Assembly (NCBI GenBank): GCA_035624455.1
Contig: DASPRM010000077.1
Coordinates: 1-37,385, forward strand
Length of the DNA stretch: 37,385 nt
Source of the DNA: Terriglobales bacterium
GTDB lineage: Bacteria > Acidobacteriota > Terriglobia > Terriglobales > Acidobacteriaceae
Direction: 5' to 3'
Part shown: one piece after another, positions 1 to 8,292 of the stretch
Layout of the letters: every line of letters begins with the position of its first letter
How positions within the stretch are numbered: position 1 is the stretch's first letter
Translations under genes and position numbers: made by a program
The notes under the pieces: model-generated
The model's database searches: none
What the model saw: the letters and a program-made list of their open reading frames with translations, nothing else
Told to the model about the DNA's origin: nothing

Positions 1-2
1 TG

Positions 3-284
3 GCTGCGTTCGAAGAGTTCATCAAGCGCGAAGACTCAAGCGTGATGCCAGCGATGGGAGCGATTGCGGCGGTAGGAACGTCTGACGGTGCCGCTGAGTT
101 GCTAGGGGCGACGAAAGCGGACTTCTGCCGCATGCGCTCACGCCTGCGCCACTTGGGCAGATGCTTTCTGAACGATGAGCCTGTGCCAAGGCAGCGGAGA
201 CCCTACAAGCCGCGTGTCAAAGCAAAATGCAGTCGCCGCGTCGCGGTTGCAGTGTCTCAACCTGACGAGCAAAAGAACGACTAG
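3..284 (+). CDS. 3' end of an unidentified gene (HTH-like segment)
   Basis: This frame is open from the window edge to a TAG stop at 282-284, so only about 93 C-terminal residues are visible and the true start lies outside. The visible part has a stretch (GAAELLGATKADFCRMRSRL) that reads like a helix-turn-helix of the sigma-70 region 4 kind, followed by a basic tail (RQRRPYKPRVKAK). That look suggests a DNA-binding protein, but I do not recognise the family and assign no function. It reads towards an initiator tRNA gene on the opposite strand, a common setting for the edge of an integrated element, although no integrase is visible. Confidence 0.45.
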   Translation, partial: AAFEEFIKREDSSVMPAMGAIAAVGTSDGAAELLGATKADFCRMRSRLRHLGRCFLNDEPVPRQRRPYKPRVKAKCSRRVAVAVSQPDEQKND

Positions 285-347
285 GCTCAACCGTGGAGGG
301 GTGCGACACAAGGCGAATCACGCCCGACTCGTACCCTTCATGGGTAT

Positions 348-367
348 TGCGTAAATCTGTGCGTAAA
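348..367. repeat. Two direct copies of TGCGTAAA
   Basis: The octamer TGCGTAAA occurs at 348-355 and 360-367, a 12-bp (about one helical turn) repeat. It lies about 95 bp beyond the 3' end of the tRNA gene. Spaced short direct repeats are typical of binding sites for a regulator or of integrase arm sites. Nothing else in 285-459 looks like a gene. Confidence 0.35.
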
Positions 368-459
368 CAATTTCCGAAAAATCGGCTGGGAATCTGGGTT
401 TAGAGTCATCGAGCCAGTTGTTGGATTCGGCTCAACCCATTGAAACCAAACAGTGGAGT

Positions 460-536
<77 letters not shown>

Positions 537-541
537 TTGCG

Positions 542-571
542 ATGATAACAGTCGTGCATCGCAAGGGTCAA
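542..571 (-). promoter_or_regulatory. Sigma-70-type promoter of the initiator tRNA
   Basis: On the minus strand TTGACC (571-566) is followed after 18 bp by TATCAT (547-542), a near-consensus -35/-10 pair. Only five bases separate the -10 box from the mature tRNA 5' end at 536. Transcription would start at about A537 or A538, leaving almost no 5' leader. An inverted repeat GCGATG/CATCGC (539-544 and 557-562) overlaps the -10 box and spacer. Confidence 0.7.
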
Positions 572-725
572 ACCACGCTGAGAAGATCTCTGCTGCTGAA
601 GCTCAAGAGTTCCGTTTCGGTCAGCTAGAAATACTGAACCTTCGCTCCATCACTTGAGTCACCGACCATCACCAAGAGAAGAACTTGCGTTCAAGCCGCC
701 CAACCCCTCATCCTGATTATGATCC

Positions 726-1703
726 ATGCGCCAAGGGAATCAGAGCCCACAGCAGGATAGATTGCGTTCTCTCATCACTGGAGCTAACGGTTTCGTCGGC
801 AAGCATCTGGCCGACTTGCTGCTCGGGCTGCCGGAATCAAGCTGTTGGGCATTCTCAACGGAAGAAGAATCCAGGCTGCCCAACCAAGTCGTCTACCGCA
901 GGGTGGACATCCGCGACCGGCAATCCCTGGCAGATTTCCTGCACTCCGCCCAGCCGCACCACATCTACCATCTGGCCGCGATCAGCACATTGTCGGCTGC
1001 CTCTGACGACAAGCGAATTGCCTTCGATGTGAATGTCTGGGGTACCTCGAACCTGCTGGAATCCGCCTCCAAACTTTCTGAGCGCGCGCGTGTCCTCAAT
1101 ATCAGCAGCTCACAGGTCTACGGTTCCGCCGCTGGCGGAATAACCGAGCAGCATCCCTTACGGCCAGCCAATATGTACGCCGTCACCAAAGCCATGGCGG
1201 AACTCTGGTCCGGCTTGTATGCGACTGGTGTTGATGCCATTACGGCACGCGCCTTCAATCACACCGGACCCGGTCAGCCGGCGCAGTTCGTGCTTTCATC
1301 GCTGGCGCAGCAGGTAGCGGCGATTGAGGCAGGCATTTCGCAGCCGGTGATACGAGCAGGCGATTTGAGCGTCGAACGTGACTTCACCGATGTTCGTGAC
1401 GTGGTGAAGGCCTATGCCTTGCTGGCGGAGCGCGGCAAGCCCGGCGCGGTGTACAACGTGTGTTCAGGAAGAGCCTGCCGGCTGTCGGACTTGCTCGAAA
1501 TACTGCTGTCGGAAGCCGGAATTAAAGCCAGCGTGGAGCGCGATCCGGCAAAAAACCGCACCCAGGATCCGCGGCGAATTTACGGGGACAACAGCAAGTT
1601 GCGGGAAGCCACCGGCTGGGCGCCAGTCGTCCCTATCGAGCAGACCATGCACGATCTCTTAAATTTCTGGCGCTCCGAAATCGGACATCGCTCTCGCGTC
1701 TAG
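726..1703 (+). CDS. rmd: GDP-4-dehydro-6-deoxy-D-mannose reductase (SDR epimerase/dehydratase family)
   Basis: This is an extended short-chain dehydrogenase of about 325 residues. It has the Rossmann nucleotide motif GANGFVG (residues 19-25), YHLAA (81-85), a catalytic serine in NISSSQVYG (about 126-133), the Y-x3-K pair at Y151/K155, and RDFTDVRDVV (about 214-223). The C-terminal pattern YNVCSG ... DNSKLREATGW ... W is what I know from Rmd enzymes, which reduce GDP-4-keto-6-deoxymannose to GDP-rhamnose for surface polysaccharides. A related NDP-sugar epimerase remains possible. The start is uncertain: ATG 726 has no clear SD, while TTG 762, just before RSLITGANG, has AGGA at a good distance. 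No other sugar-nucleotide gene is adjacent. It converges with the GerMN gene, with 33 bp between them. Confidence 0.85.
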   Translation: MRQGNQSPQQDRLRSLITGANGFVGKHLADLLLGLPESSCWAFSTEEESRLPNQVVYRRVDIRDRQSLADFLHSAQPHHIYHLAAISTLSAASDDKRIAFDVNVWGTSNLLESASKLSERARVLNISSSQVYGSAAGGITEQHPLRPANMYAVTKAMAELWSGLYATGVDAITARAFNHTGPGQPAQFVLSSLAQQVAAIEAGISQPVIRAGDLSVERDFTDVRDVVKAYALLAERGKPGAVYNVCSGRACRLSDLLEILLSEAGIKASVERDPAKNRTQDPRRIYGDNSKLREATGWAPVVPIEQTMHDLLNFWRSEIGHRSRV

Positions 1704-1736
1704 CCGGTAAAGCTTGCTCATCGTCGCCCGGCTCAT

Positions 1737-2324
1737 CTAGTGTTCGGCAATCGCCCAATCGTTGGAACCGAGCACGTAGAAACCGGTCAGGTCGGCGTGC
1801 CCGGCCAGCGTGTCGCGCTGCTTGCCATCGATGAGAATCCGGATGCGCGTTGTGCCCGGAATGTTTTCCGCCAAGGTCCGCGCCATCGCGGCAAGCGTGA
1901 GCTCCTCCACCAAAATTCCCGACTGATGGCGATCTGCAAACTCCGCATTCAGGTCGATCACCGCTGTATTCCCATTCACCAGATACACGCTGTTGACGTC
2001 GGCTCCGCTGGCCAAAGGATGGGTCGACGACTTGTCCTGCCAGGCGGCGAAAAGAGCCCGCAAAACCTGGGCCGCGCGCTGATCGGCCTCTGCGCTCAAT
2101 GGTGTGGCAGCGTCCCGCCGGTGGAGTATGCCTCGCGCATCGTCGGGCACATAGATCGAGATTTGCTCCGGCTTGCCTCCGACTGGCGGCGTCATCGGCT
2201 TAGCCGTCGGCTCTTCCGGCTTCAGTTGCTCCGCCTCGTGTTTCAGATGCAGACCGTAATACACCATCCCCAACAGCGCCAGGCACAGCACCATCGTCGC
2301 GATGAGAAAGTGGCGCGGGATCAT
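1737..2324 (-). CDS. Membrane-anchored GerMN-domain protein
   Basis: This 195-residue protein has one N-terminal membrane segment (residues about 6-25, FLIATMVLCLALLGMVYYGL), then a Pro/Lys-rich linker and a C-terminal domain of about 140 residues that resembles the GerMN sporulation/germination domain (motifs VNSVYLVNGNTAVIDLN and LTLAAMARTLAENIPG). GerMN domains are extracytoplasmic and occur in many non-spore-forming bacteria next to peptidoglycan enzymes. The start ATG overlaps the end of the upstream amidase gene by 4 bp (ATGA), so the two are translationally coupled. I infer a role in the cell envelope beside the amidase; the biochemical function is unknown. The domain call rests on pattern only. 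Confidence 0.8.
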   Translation of the reverse strand: MIPRHFLIATMVLCLALLGMVYYGLHLKHEAEQLKPEEPTAKPMTPPVGGKPEQISIYVPDDARGILHRRDAATPLSAEADQRAAQVLRALFAAWQDKSSTHPLASGADVNSVYLVNGNTAVIDLNAEFADRHQSGILVEELTLAAMARTLAENIPGTTRIRILIDGKQRDTLAGHADLTGFYVLGSNDWAIAEH

Positions 2325-3775
2325 CGGGAAGGCTCCAGCGTGTAGCGGGCATTGGCGATTCCCAAGGCGACCGCGTTGGTAATCGCCGCCTGATACGCCG
2401 GTGAGTTCACGCTTTCGATCTTTCCCCCCCAGGGCGCCACTTCGATGGCCATCCCTGCCAGCGCCACGTTGTCCAAAGGACGCAACGAGGCAGTGAGCGG
2501 CACCACAGGAATATGCCGGTTGTTAAGTTCGGCCATCACGCTCCCCACCAGCGCCCGGCTCTGTTCGAGATAGGCTCCCTGGGCCGTGTCCCAGGGCAGG
2601 AATCCTCCGGGGCGTGCAGGAGTGGGCGTCAAGCGGGCGCTGTACAAGCGAACTCCGCTTCCGGCCGAGCCCGCATGCAGGCTGATGTACACCGTCGCAT
2701 GGGAGCCGTTTGCCATCACTGCCCGCTGTTCCGAGCTCAGCGTAACGTCGCCATCACGGATGAGAAAATTCCGTATGCCGCGCGCTTCCAGGTCGGCATG
2801 CAGATGCCGGGCGAGAGCCAGCGCCACCTCTTTTTCCGCCAGGGAAGGCGTCAGAAACGCGCCAGTCTCCTGCCCGCCATGACTGGCATCGATTACGACC
2901 AGGAAGGTATGTACCGCCGGCTGCGCTGGTGCCGGGGCTGGTGCTGTTGATGTAGGTCCGCTGGCAAAAGGAGAAGCGGTGGGCGGTAGTGTCGGCGATG
3001 CCGCGGGAGGAGGCTTTGCCGCGGCCGATGCCGGCGCCGGTTCAATGGAAATTGTCTTGCCCTCATCCCCAAATCGCGCAATCAAGGGGACAGTGGCATC
3101 GATTTCAATCTGAGCTGTGCCGTTTCCCTCTGAGTAGGTGGCCGAGGTGATGCTGCTATCGGCGAAATTGAAGCTCCGGGTGCCTGAAACGATGGGCTCG
3201 CGGGAGAAGACCATGCGAATTTTCCCCGGCTCGCTGGCAATGAATGGCGACACGGGCTTGGGGAAGTGCAGCTCAAGGCGCGGCGCGGCTCCCTTCTCGA
3301 ATGCAGTTGTGAACGGGGTGGCAACCGGGCCGATAAAGAGCCTGCGCGACGAGGCGTGAAACTCTACCGGCAGGTTCACCAGTGCGGATATCACGTCAGC
3401 CAGCGAACCCAGCGAGACCAGCGCGCGATCCCGCTCCAAGACGAGCGGATCAGCCAGCTCAAGCTTCTTGCCATGCAGCTTGACTCGGGTTTTTTCGTCG
3501 GTGAACTCGGCTTCCAACGGCGAGCCGCCGTGCGCGGTGAAACGCAGTTTCCAGTGATTGCCCTGGCGCGTGGCGATCGTTGCCCCCAGCGGCTGAAGGG
3601 CGTCGATTAGCACAACGTACTGTTTGCCATCTCGCTCGACAACCGAAAGGCTCGAGGCGCCCTGCGCAGAGTAGATGGTTAAGCGGGCTTCGTCCGCTGC
3701 CGGAGCCAGCAGCAAGAGACACACCAGGGCAAGCGCCAGAACCAAGCCGCAAGTTTTAATATTTCTCGTCATCAC
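2321..3775 (-). CDS. N-acetylmuramoyl-L-alanine amidase (Amidase_3) with N-terminal AMIN-like region
   Basis: The protein of about 484 residues hydrolyses the amide bond between MurNAc and L-Ala in peptidoglycan, if active. A signal peptide (LVLALALVCLLLLAPAADEA) precedes a copper-amine-oxidase-N/AMIN-like beta region (about 30-245), a Pro/Ala/Ser linker (about 246-288), and an Amidase_3 catalytic domain (290-480). The zinc ligands are visible as H299 in VVIDASHGG, E314 in SLAEKEV and H367 in VYISLHAGS, with catalytic E445 in AIEVAPWGG. Translation could begin at GTG 3775 or ATG 3772. Neither has an SD, because a dispersed palindromic repeat covers this site. The 4-bp overlap couples it to the GerMN gene. 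Confidence 0.92.
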   Translation of the reverse strand: MMTRNIKTCGLVLALALVCLLLLAPAADEARLTIYSAQGASSLSVVERDGKQYVVLIDALQPLGATIATRQGNHWKLRFTAHGGSPLEAEFTDEKTRVKLHGKKLELADPLVLERDRALVSLGSLADVISALVNLPVEFHASSRRLFIGPVATPFTTAFEKGAAPRLELHFPKPVSPFIASEPGKIRMVFSREPIVSGTRSFNFADSSITSATYSEGNGTAQIEIDATVPLIARFGDEGKTISIEPAPASAAAKPPPAASPTLPPTASPFASGPTSTAPAPAPAQPAVHTFLVVIDASHGGQETGAFLTPSLAEKEVALALARHLHADLEARGIRNFLIRDGDVTLSSEQRAVMANGSHATVYISLHAGSAGSGVRLYSARLTPTPARPGGFLPWDTAQGAYLEQSRALVGSVMAELNNRHIPVVPLTASLRPLDNVALAGMAIEVAPWGGKIESVNSPAYQAAITNAVALGIANARYTLEPSR

Positions 3776-3807
3776 GAGGAGGACGAAGTCCGGCTCCGGA
3801 TCTGCAG
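3768..3807. repeat. Dispersed palindromic repeat, GTCATCACGAG class, over the amidase start
   Basis: GTCATCACGAGG starts at 3768 and the closing GGATCTGCAG lies at 3798-3807. The same ends bound the copies at 8979-9021, 9069-9110 and 33932-33970. Here the first bases of the repeat supply the GTG/ATG start codons of the amidase on the minus strand. The interior differs between copies but tends to be self-complementary. Confidence 0.7.
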
Positions 3808-3826
3808 TTTTCCTCGCAACCTCACC

Positions 3827-3863
3827 GGGTCATGCTGAGCCCGCCCGCGGGCGAAGCATCTAT
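3827..3863. repeat. Dispersed palindromic repeat, GTCATGCTGAGCCCGC class, copy 1
   Basis: The left part GGGTCATGCTGAGCCCGC and the right part GCGGGCGAAGCATCTAT form an imperfect hairpin. A second copy with the same ends occurs at 11668-11706 inside a coding region. It sits between the amidase and DUF1015 genes, an interval (3776-3973) with no gene. Confidence 0.75.
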
Positions 3864-3973
3864 CTTTTTGCCGGCCGGAACAATTTCTTTCCGGGCTCAC
3901 TCTTTACTTCACCGGATCACCCGATCAAACTTCATCCGATATTACTTCAACCACAGCCCCTGCTCAGTCCCCT

Positions 3974-5305
3974 TCATTCTCCTCCCACCGAATAGATCGT
4001 CAGGCCGCTCAGCATCTTGGGATAGAAATCGGTCGACTTCTGCGGCAGGACGCCTCCTTCGAATGTCACCTCGCGCAATTGAGAAATCCGCACCGGATTC
4101 ATCATCATTGCCAGATTGGCCCCGTCCCCCACACGCGCGATCGCCTTTCGGAAGTCGCGATGATAGGAGACGTGGAGCTGATTGCGAATCGCTTCCTCGC
4201 TGATGCCAAGTACGCGCTCGAGCAGCACCTTATGCAAGTGAACAACGTCGAGCGAGCGTTGGGCCGCGCTCATGCCTGCGAGCAAACTATCAGCCGCGCC
4301 GGGTCGTGCGCGCAGAAGGTGCGTCGCTTGCTTTGTGACCGCCAGAAACACGGTTCCGGCTTGCCCTGCCTGCCGCAGCTTATCTTCGCCGGCATCCCCC
4401 GGGCTTAATGTCTCCACATCAAAAAACGATTTGGCGCCTTGGAGGAAATCCGCCTCGCTGAACTCCGACAGTCCAAAGATCACCCGATGCGTCGGCAGGA
4501 TGATCAGTCCAGGTGAATCCATGTTCACCAGGGTCATCATGACGCGTTCGTAAGCAGCATCCGGCGGCGCGCTTCCGGCGTTGGCTCTGCGCTCGTTGCG
4601 ATAATTCAGCGCTGTTTCGTAGCGGTGATGGCCATCCGCGATGATCAGCCTCTTGTCGGCCATCTCACGCTGGACTTGCGGGACGATCGCCGGATCGAAA
4701 ATGCTCCATACGCGGTGCACCACCTGATATTCGTCCTCAATTTCGATATCCGGCGCCCCCGATCCAGCCCCCGATCCGGCCGCCGACTTCAGCAGGGAAT
4801 TAACGCGGCCAGCTGGATCGCTGTACAACATGAAGATCTGGCCGAAGTGAGCGCGGGTGGCGCGAAGCAAATTAAGGCGATCGGCCTTAGGCTTGGATAG
4901 TGTCTGCTCATGTCGATAAACGACGCCTTCCGAGTAATCGTAAATGCGGCCGGCAGCAATCAGGCCGGTGCGCTCCACCTGGGAACTTTCCCCCGATGCC
5001 CCCGTACCAGGGACGCGGAAAGTCTGCGTGTACAGGTAGAAACCAGGCTGTGAGTCCGTGCGGAAAATGCCCGCATGCTGCCAGTCGCGAAAGTAGCCGG
5101 CGGCTCGGGTGTAAACATTTTCAACGTCAGAATCGCCAGCCTCTTGTTTTCCCAGGATAATCCGCACTAGGTTGTGCGGGTTTGCAGCGTAGTAGCGCTC
5201 CTGCATCTCCGCAGAGATCTTGTCATACGGCTGGGTAACCACCTGGTTGAGAGGAACCTTGGCCGAATTAAAGCGGATAGCAGGGAAGGGTGCGATATCT
5301 GCCAT
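3974..5305 (-). CDS. DUF1015 family protein
   Basis: The 443-residue protein begins MADIAPFPAIRFN, the usual start of DUF1015 proteins. I chose ATG 5305 for that reason; an in-frame extension to 5353 adds 16 residues of no family character. Family signatures include QPYDKIS near residue 25, YRHEQTLSKPKADRL about 131-145, DGHHRYETA at 224-232, and the C-terminal KSTDFYPK. The family is widespread, soluble and uncharacterised; it is sometimes annotated as a HTH-containing or phosphatase-like protein without experimental proof, and I assign no activity. A Gly/Ser-rich insert (GSGAGSGAPD) near residue 178 looks like a flexible loop. The gene is divergent from the first VWA gene. Confidence 0.85.
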   Translation of the reverse strand: MADIAPFPAIRFNSAKVPLNQVVTQPYDKISAEMQERYYAANPHNLVRIILGKQEAGDSDVENVYTRAAGYFRDWQHAGIFRTDSQPGFYLYTQTFRVPGTGASGESSQVERTGLIAAGRIYDYSEGVVYRHEQTLSKPKADRLNLLRATRAHFGQIFMLYSDPAGRVNSLLKSAAGSGAGSGAPDIEIEDEYQVVHRVWSIFDPAIVPQVQREMADKRLIIADGHHRYETALNYRNERRANAGSAPPDAAYERVMMTLVNMDSPGLIILPTHRVIFGLSEFSEADFLQGAKSFFDVETLSPGDAGEDKLRQAGQAGTVFLAVTKQATHLLRARPGAADSLLAGMSAAQRSLDVVHLHKVLLERVLGISEEAIRNQLHVSYHRDFRKAIARVGDGANLAMMMNPVRISQLREVTFEGGVLPQKSTDFYPKMLSGLTIYSVGGE

Positions 5306-5475
5306 TTTGTCTCGTGCTGGTCGTTTGATTGTAACAACTCTCCCGAAGCCCACCCTGGACCGACAAACGACATCTAATACCTGGACCAGGACGCACCCGG
5401 CCCAGGTTTTCTCCCCAAAAGAACGGAAAACAGAAGGTCAAGACTGTGGTACCATCCATGCTAACGAGGAATGTT

Positions 5476-6609
5476 ATGGCCCGCCCTGCCGGGAAAGACA
5501 GCGGGTCACACCGCTACGCATCGTTTCCGCAGGCAACAAAGCTGGTGTCGTGGGGAATGTGGGTTCACGGCTTACCTTCTGACGGCTCCTGCCATATTCG
5601 TGCGCTCAGACAGTTTCTCGCTCTTCTCGTTTGCGTTCTGCTGACCACCACCTTAGCGATCTCGCAGACCAGCGACGAAGTCCACATCACGCCGCGCTCA
5701 CAACCGACGCAGCCCGGCGGCAGCGCCTCACCCTCTCCGCCCGCCGGCATGGATCCTTCCCTCAAGACGCACACCAAGCCCGTGAAGGTCGACGTCGACC
5801 TGGTGCTGGTGCCAGTAACCATTACTGATCCTATGAACCGCCTGGTCACCGGCCTCGAAAAGGACAATTTCCAGGTCTTCGAAGGCAATGAACGGCAGGA
5901 GATCCGCCACTTCTCCAGTGAGGACGTACCCATTTCCCTGGGCGTGATTTTCGATATGAGCGGTAGCATGTCGAACAAAATCGAGAAGTCGCGCGAGGCG
6001 GTAGTCGAATTCTTCCGCACCGCCAACCCCCAGGATGAATTCTTCATGGTCGCCTTCAATGAGCGCCCCGAGTTGATCGCCGACTTCACTACCTCCATCG
6101 AGGATATCCAGGGCAAAATGATCTATACCGTGCCCAAGGGGCGTACCGCGCTACTGGACGCGATCTATCTCGGTATCCACAAAATGAAGCAGGCGCGCCA
6201 TCAGAAGAAGGCTCTGCTTATCATCTCTGATGGTGGTGACAACCATAGCCGCTACACCGAGAGCGAGATCAAATCCATCGTACGAGAAGCCGATGTGCAG
6301 GTTTACGCCATTGGCATCTTCGACGTGAATCCGCGCACGGAAGAGGAGAAACTGGGCCCGCTGATGCTGTCGGAAATTACGGATGTAACCGGCGGGCGCA
6401 CTTTTACCATCGATAATCCCAATGAACTGGCCGACGTGGCCACCAAGATTGGCATCGAGTTGCGCAACCAATATGTACTGGGTTACCGTCCAACTAAACC
6501 GGGGCATGATGGCAAGTGGCGGAAGATCAAGGTAAAGTTGAATCCGCCGAAGGGTTTGCCGCCACTCCGGGTTTATGCCAAGACGGGTTACTATGCACCT
6601 TCCGAATAA
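5476..6609 (+). CDS. Secreted VWA-domain protein 1 (acidobacterial VWFA-related family)
   Basis: A hydrophobic export segment (FLALLVCVLLTTTLAIS) precedes a Pro-rich spacer, a short beta region ending NFQVFEGNERQEI, and a von Willebrand A domain. The metal-binding MIDAS motif is DMSGSMS, with the later Thr in KGRTALLDA and the Asp in ISDGGDN, so the site is intact. The C-terminal ELRNQYVLGYRPT ... YAKTGYY is characteristic of the VWFA-related domain described from Acidobacteria (TIGR03436-like). Partners are unknown; VWA domains usually mediate protein binding. The start is ambiguous: ATG 5476 has GAGGA 5 bp upstream but leaves about 45 residues before the signal core, while ATG 5557 gives a more normal signal peptide. 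It overlaps VWA gene 2. Confidence 0.88.
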   Translation: MARPAGKDSGSHRYASFPQATKLVSWGMWVHGLPSDGSCHIRALRQFLALLVCVLLTTTLAISQTSDEVHITPRSQPTQPGGSASPSPPAGMDPSLKTHTKPVKVDVDLVLVPVTITDPMNRLVTGLEKDNFQVFEGNERQEIRHFSSEDVPISLGVIFDMSGSMSNKIEKSREAVVEFFRTANPQDEFFMVAFNERPELIADFTTSIEDIQGKMIYTVPKGRTALLDAIYLGIHKMKQARHQKKALLIISDGGDNHSRYTESEIKSIVREADVQVYAIGIFDVNPRTEEEKLGPLMLSEITDVTGGRTFTIDNPNELADVATKIGIELRNQYVLGYRPTKPGHDGKWRKIKVKLNPPKGLPPLRVYAKTGYYAPSE

Positions 6610-7699
6610 GTTACCGCTGGCGCTTTTTACCTTAGAAACCTCTTCTGTTTCCTCTCGCACCAGGGCATTCACCGTGATCCTGCTGTTGATGCTGCTCTCC
6701 AGCCTGGGAATTGCCCAGAACCCTGGGTCGCCTCCCAGCGGGCCGCAGGACGCCCCCCAGTATCCGCCCGCCACCGATGCTCCCAACCAGCCTGGAAACA
6801 CCGTCCAGATTCCTGCCGAAAGCAAGCCGACCGTCCGCAAAGACCAGGACACCTTTGTCATTCGCACCGAAGTCGACGAGGTGCTGCTGCACGCCACCGT
6901 TGTCGACGACCGCCGTCACCTGGTTATGGATCTAAGTCGGGATAACTTCGAAGTGTTCGAGAACAATTCTCCCCAGCGTATCACTTCCTTTCGGCACGCC
7001 GATATTCCCGTCTCTATCGGCATTGTGATCGATAATTCAGGTTCGATGCGCGACAAACGACCCGCCGTCAACCAGGCATGCCTGAATCTGGTGCGCGCCA
7101 GCAATCCTCAGGACCAGGTCTTCATCGTGAACTTTAACGACGAGTATTACCTCGACCAGGATTTCACCTCCGACATTGCCAAGCTCAAGGAAGGTCTGGA
7201 GAAGATCGAGTCCCGCGGTGGCACGGCGTTGTATGACGCGGTGGTCGCTTCCGCGCAGCACCTAAAGAAGAACACCCAACTGGAGAAGCGCGTGATCCTG
7301 GTCGTGACCGACGGCGAGGACAACGCCAGCCGTCTGTCCCTCGAACAGGCCCTGCGTCGCCTGCAGGAAGAGAACGGGCCCACTGTCTACTCCATTGGCA
7401 TCCTGGGCGAGGAGCGCCAGAAACGCGCCAAGCGGGCCCTTTCCGCCATGTCTGAGCAAACCGGTGGTCAGGCCTTCTTTCCCAAGGATCTCAAAGAAGT
7501 GGACGACATCAGCCGCGAAGTCGCGCACGACATCCGCAACCAATACATCATCGGCTACAAGCCCACCACTCCGCAGGCGGCTGGCGGCTTCCGCACGGTG
7601 AAAGTGCAAGCCCACGCCCCCCATCACGGTAAGCTTTTCGTCCGCACCCGCAGCGGCTACTACGCCAATGAACAGAGGGCCGCGCTGCAAGAAAACTAA
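6593..7699 (+). CDS. Secreted VWA-domain protein 2 (acidobacterial VWFA-related family)
   Basis: This paralogue of the preceding gene has the same order of parts: signal segment (AFTVILLLMLLSSLGIA), Pro/Gln-rich spacer, DNFEVFENNSPQRI region, then a VWA domain with MIDAS DNSGSM, Thr in RGGTALYDA and Asp in VTDGEDN. It ends with the family pattern IRNQYIIGYKPT ... RSGYY. ATG 6593 lies inside the last codons of VWA gene 1, so the two are coupled; an in-frame ATG at 6575 adds six residues. The tandem arrangement implies duplication. The protein is expected in the periplasm or outside the cell; what it binds cannot be read from sequence. Confidence 0.88.
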   Translation: MHLPNKLPLALFTLETSSVSSRTRAFTVILLLMLLSSLGIAQNPGSPPSGPQDAPQYPPATDAPNQPGNTVQIPAESKPTVRKDQDTFVIRTEVDEVLLHATVVDDRRHLVMDLSRDNFEVFENNSPQRITSFRHADIPVSIGIVIDNSGSMRDKRPAVNQACLNLVRASNPQDQVFIVNFNDEYYLDQDFTSDIAKLKEGLEKIESRGGTALYDAVVASAQHLKKNTQLEKRVILVVTDGEDNASRLSLEQALRRLQEENGPTVYSIGILGEERQKRAKRALSAMSEQTGGQAFFPKDLKEVDDISREVAHDIRNQYIIGYKPTTPQAAGGFRTVKVQAHAPHHGKLFVRTRSGYYANEQRAALQEN

Positions 7700-7730
7700 A
7701 AAGTAAGATCGGGGGAAGTGCGAAGTAAGA
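7697..7730 (+). repeat. 34-bp direct repeat, copy 1, starting at the VWA-2 stop codon
   Basis: The unit begins with the TAA stop codon of VWA gene 2 and continues AAAAGTAAGATCGGG then GAAGTGCGAAGTAAGA. It matches 8217-8250 at 33 of 34 positions. The two copies bracket one small membrane-protein gene. Confidence 0.9.
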
Positions 7731-7749
7731 TCGAGTGAAGTAAGAGTAG

Positions 7750-7768
7750 GACAGGCATCCTGCCTGTC
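7750..7768. repeat. Short perfect hairpin GACAGGC/GCCTGTC
   Basis: GACAGGC and GCCTGTC pair around the 5-nt loop ATCCT. It lies between VWA gene 2 and the small membrane gene. It may form an RNA hairpin 3' of the VWA pair, but no T-run follows, so I do not call it a terminator. A similar GGACAGGC/GCCTGTCC motif is frequent in acidobacterial intergenic DNA as far as I recall. Confidence 0.55.
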
Positions 7769-7811
7769 ACCCCGGGCGCCATTCCGCCTGACAGGGGCTA
7801 GAATCCTGTTG

Positions 7812-8219
7812 ATGAAGCCCCGCTCTCCGCGCGGTCTGACCGCTGTAGGTATCTTCCTGTTCTTCGCGGCTTTCATGGCCGCGTTTGCGGCAGTCACTCT
7901 GCTTTTCCCGGGAACGGCTCTGGATCTCGCCTGGGCATTGAATCCCAATGCTCATCAGCAGCTCGCGACACTGGGCAGGGGCATCGGCGTTCCGTTTCTG
8001 CTGCTCGCCCTGGCCTTAGCGCTTGCGGGAATCGGCTGGTGGCGGCGCAGATTTTGGGGATGGTTGCTCGCCCTGGCCCTCATCGCAATCCAGGTTCTCG
8101 GGGACCTGTTCAACTTGTTTCGGGGCGATTTACTCCGAGGAGGAACGGGTGTGGCAATCGCGGGTGCTCTGCTCTGTTATCTTCTGCTTCCGCACGTCCG
8201 GCGCGGCTTTGAAAAGTAA
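7812..8219 (+). CDS. Small four-helix membrane protein, unknown
   Basis: The 135-residue product has four predicted hydrophobic segments (about residues 11-32, 57-75, 80-98 and 107-127) separated by short loops with a positive cluster GWWRRRFWGW. No catalytic motif or recognisable domain is visible. ATG 7812 is preceded by an in-frame TTG at 7809 and has no convincing SD. The coding interval is bounded on both sides by a 34-bp direct repeat that each time begins at a TAA stop codon, so the gene may have arrived or been duplicated as a unit. It lies between the VWA pair and engB, which is on the other strand. Function is unknown. Confidence 0.7.
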   Translation: MKPRSPRGLTAVGIFLFFAAFMAAFAAVTLLFPGTALDLAWALNPNAHQQLATLGRGIGVPFLLLALALALAGIGWWRRRFWGWLLALALIAIQVLGDLFNLFRGDLLRGGTGVAIAGALLCYLLLPHVRRGFEK

Positions 8220-8250
8220 AAAGTAAGATCGGGTGAAGTGCGAAGTAAGA
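8217..8250 (+). repeat. 34-bp direct repeat, copy 2, starting at a TAA stop
   Basis: This copy begins with the stop codon of the small membrane gene and matches 7697-7730 with one mismatch. Its GAAGTGCGAA segment (8235-8244) also forms a 10-bp hairpin with TTCGCACTTC at 8256-8265. Confidence 0.9.
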
Positions 8251-8265
8251 GCAGTTTCGCACTTC
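8235..8265. terminator. Hairpin between convergent genes (possible bidirectional terminator)
   Basis: GAAGTGCGAA (8235-8244) pairs perfectly with TTCGCACTTC (8256-8265) around an 11-nt loop. It lies between the convergent small membrane gene (+) and engB (-). No strong T-run follows on either strand, so terminator activity is only a possibility. Confidence 0.4.
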
Positions 8266-8292
8266 CGCAGCGATCTGACTTCTCACTTCCTC

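Noticed and set aside
685-1032. Plus-strand 115-residue ORF overlapping the start of the reductase gene
   Set aside because: Out of frame with the clear SDR protein, Ser/Thr/Arg-rich and without any domain.
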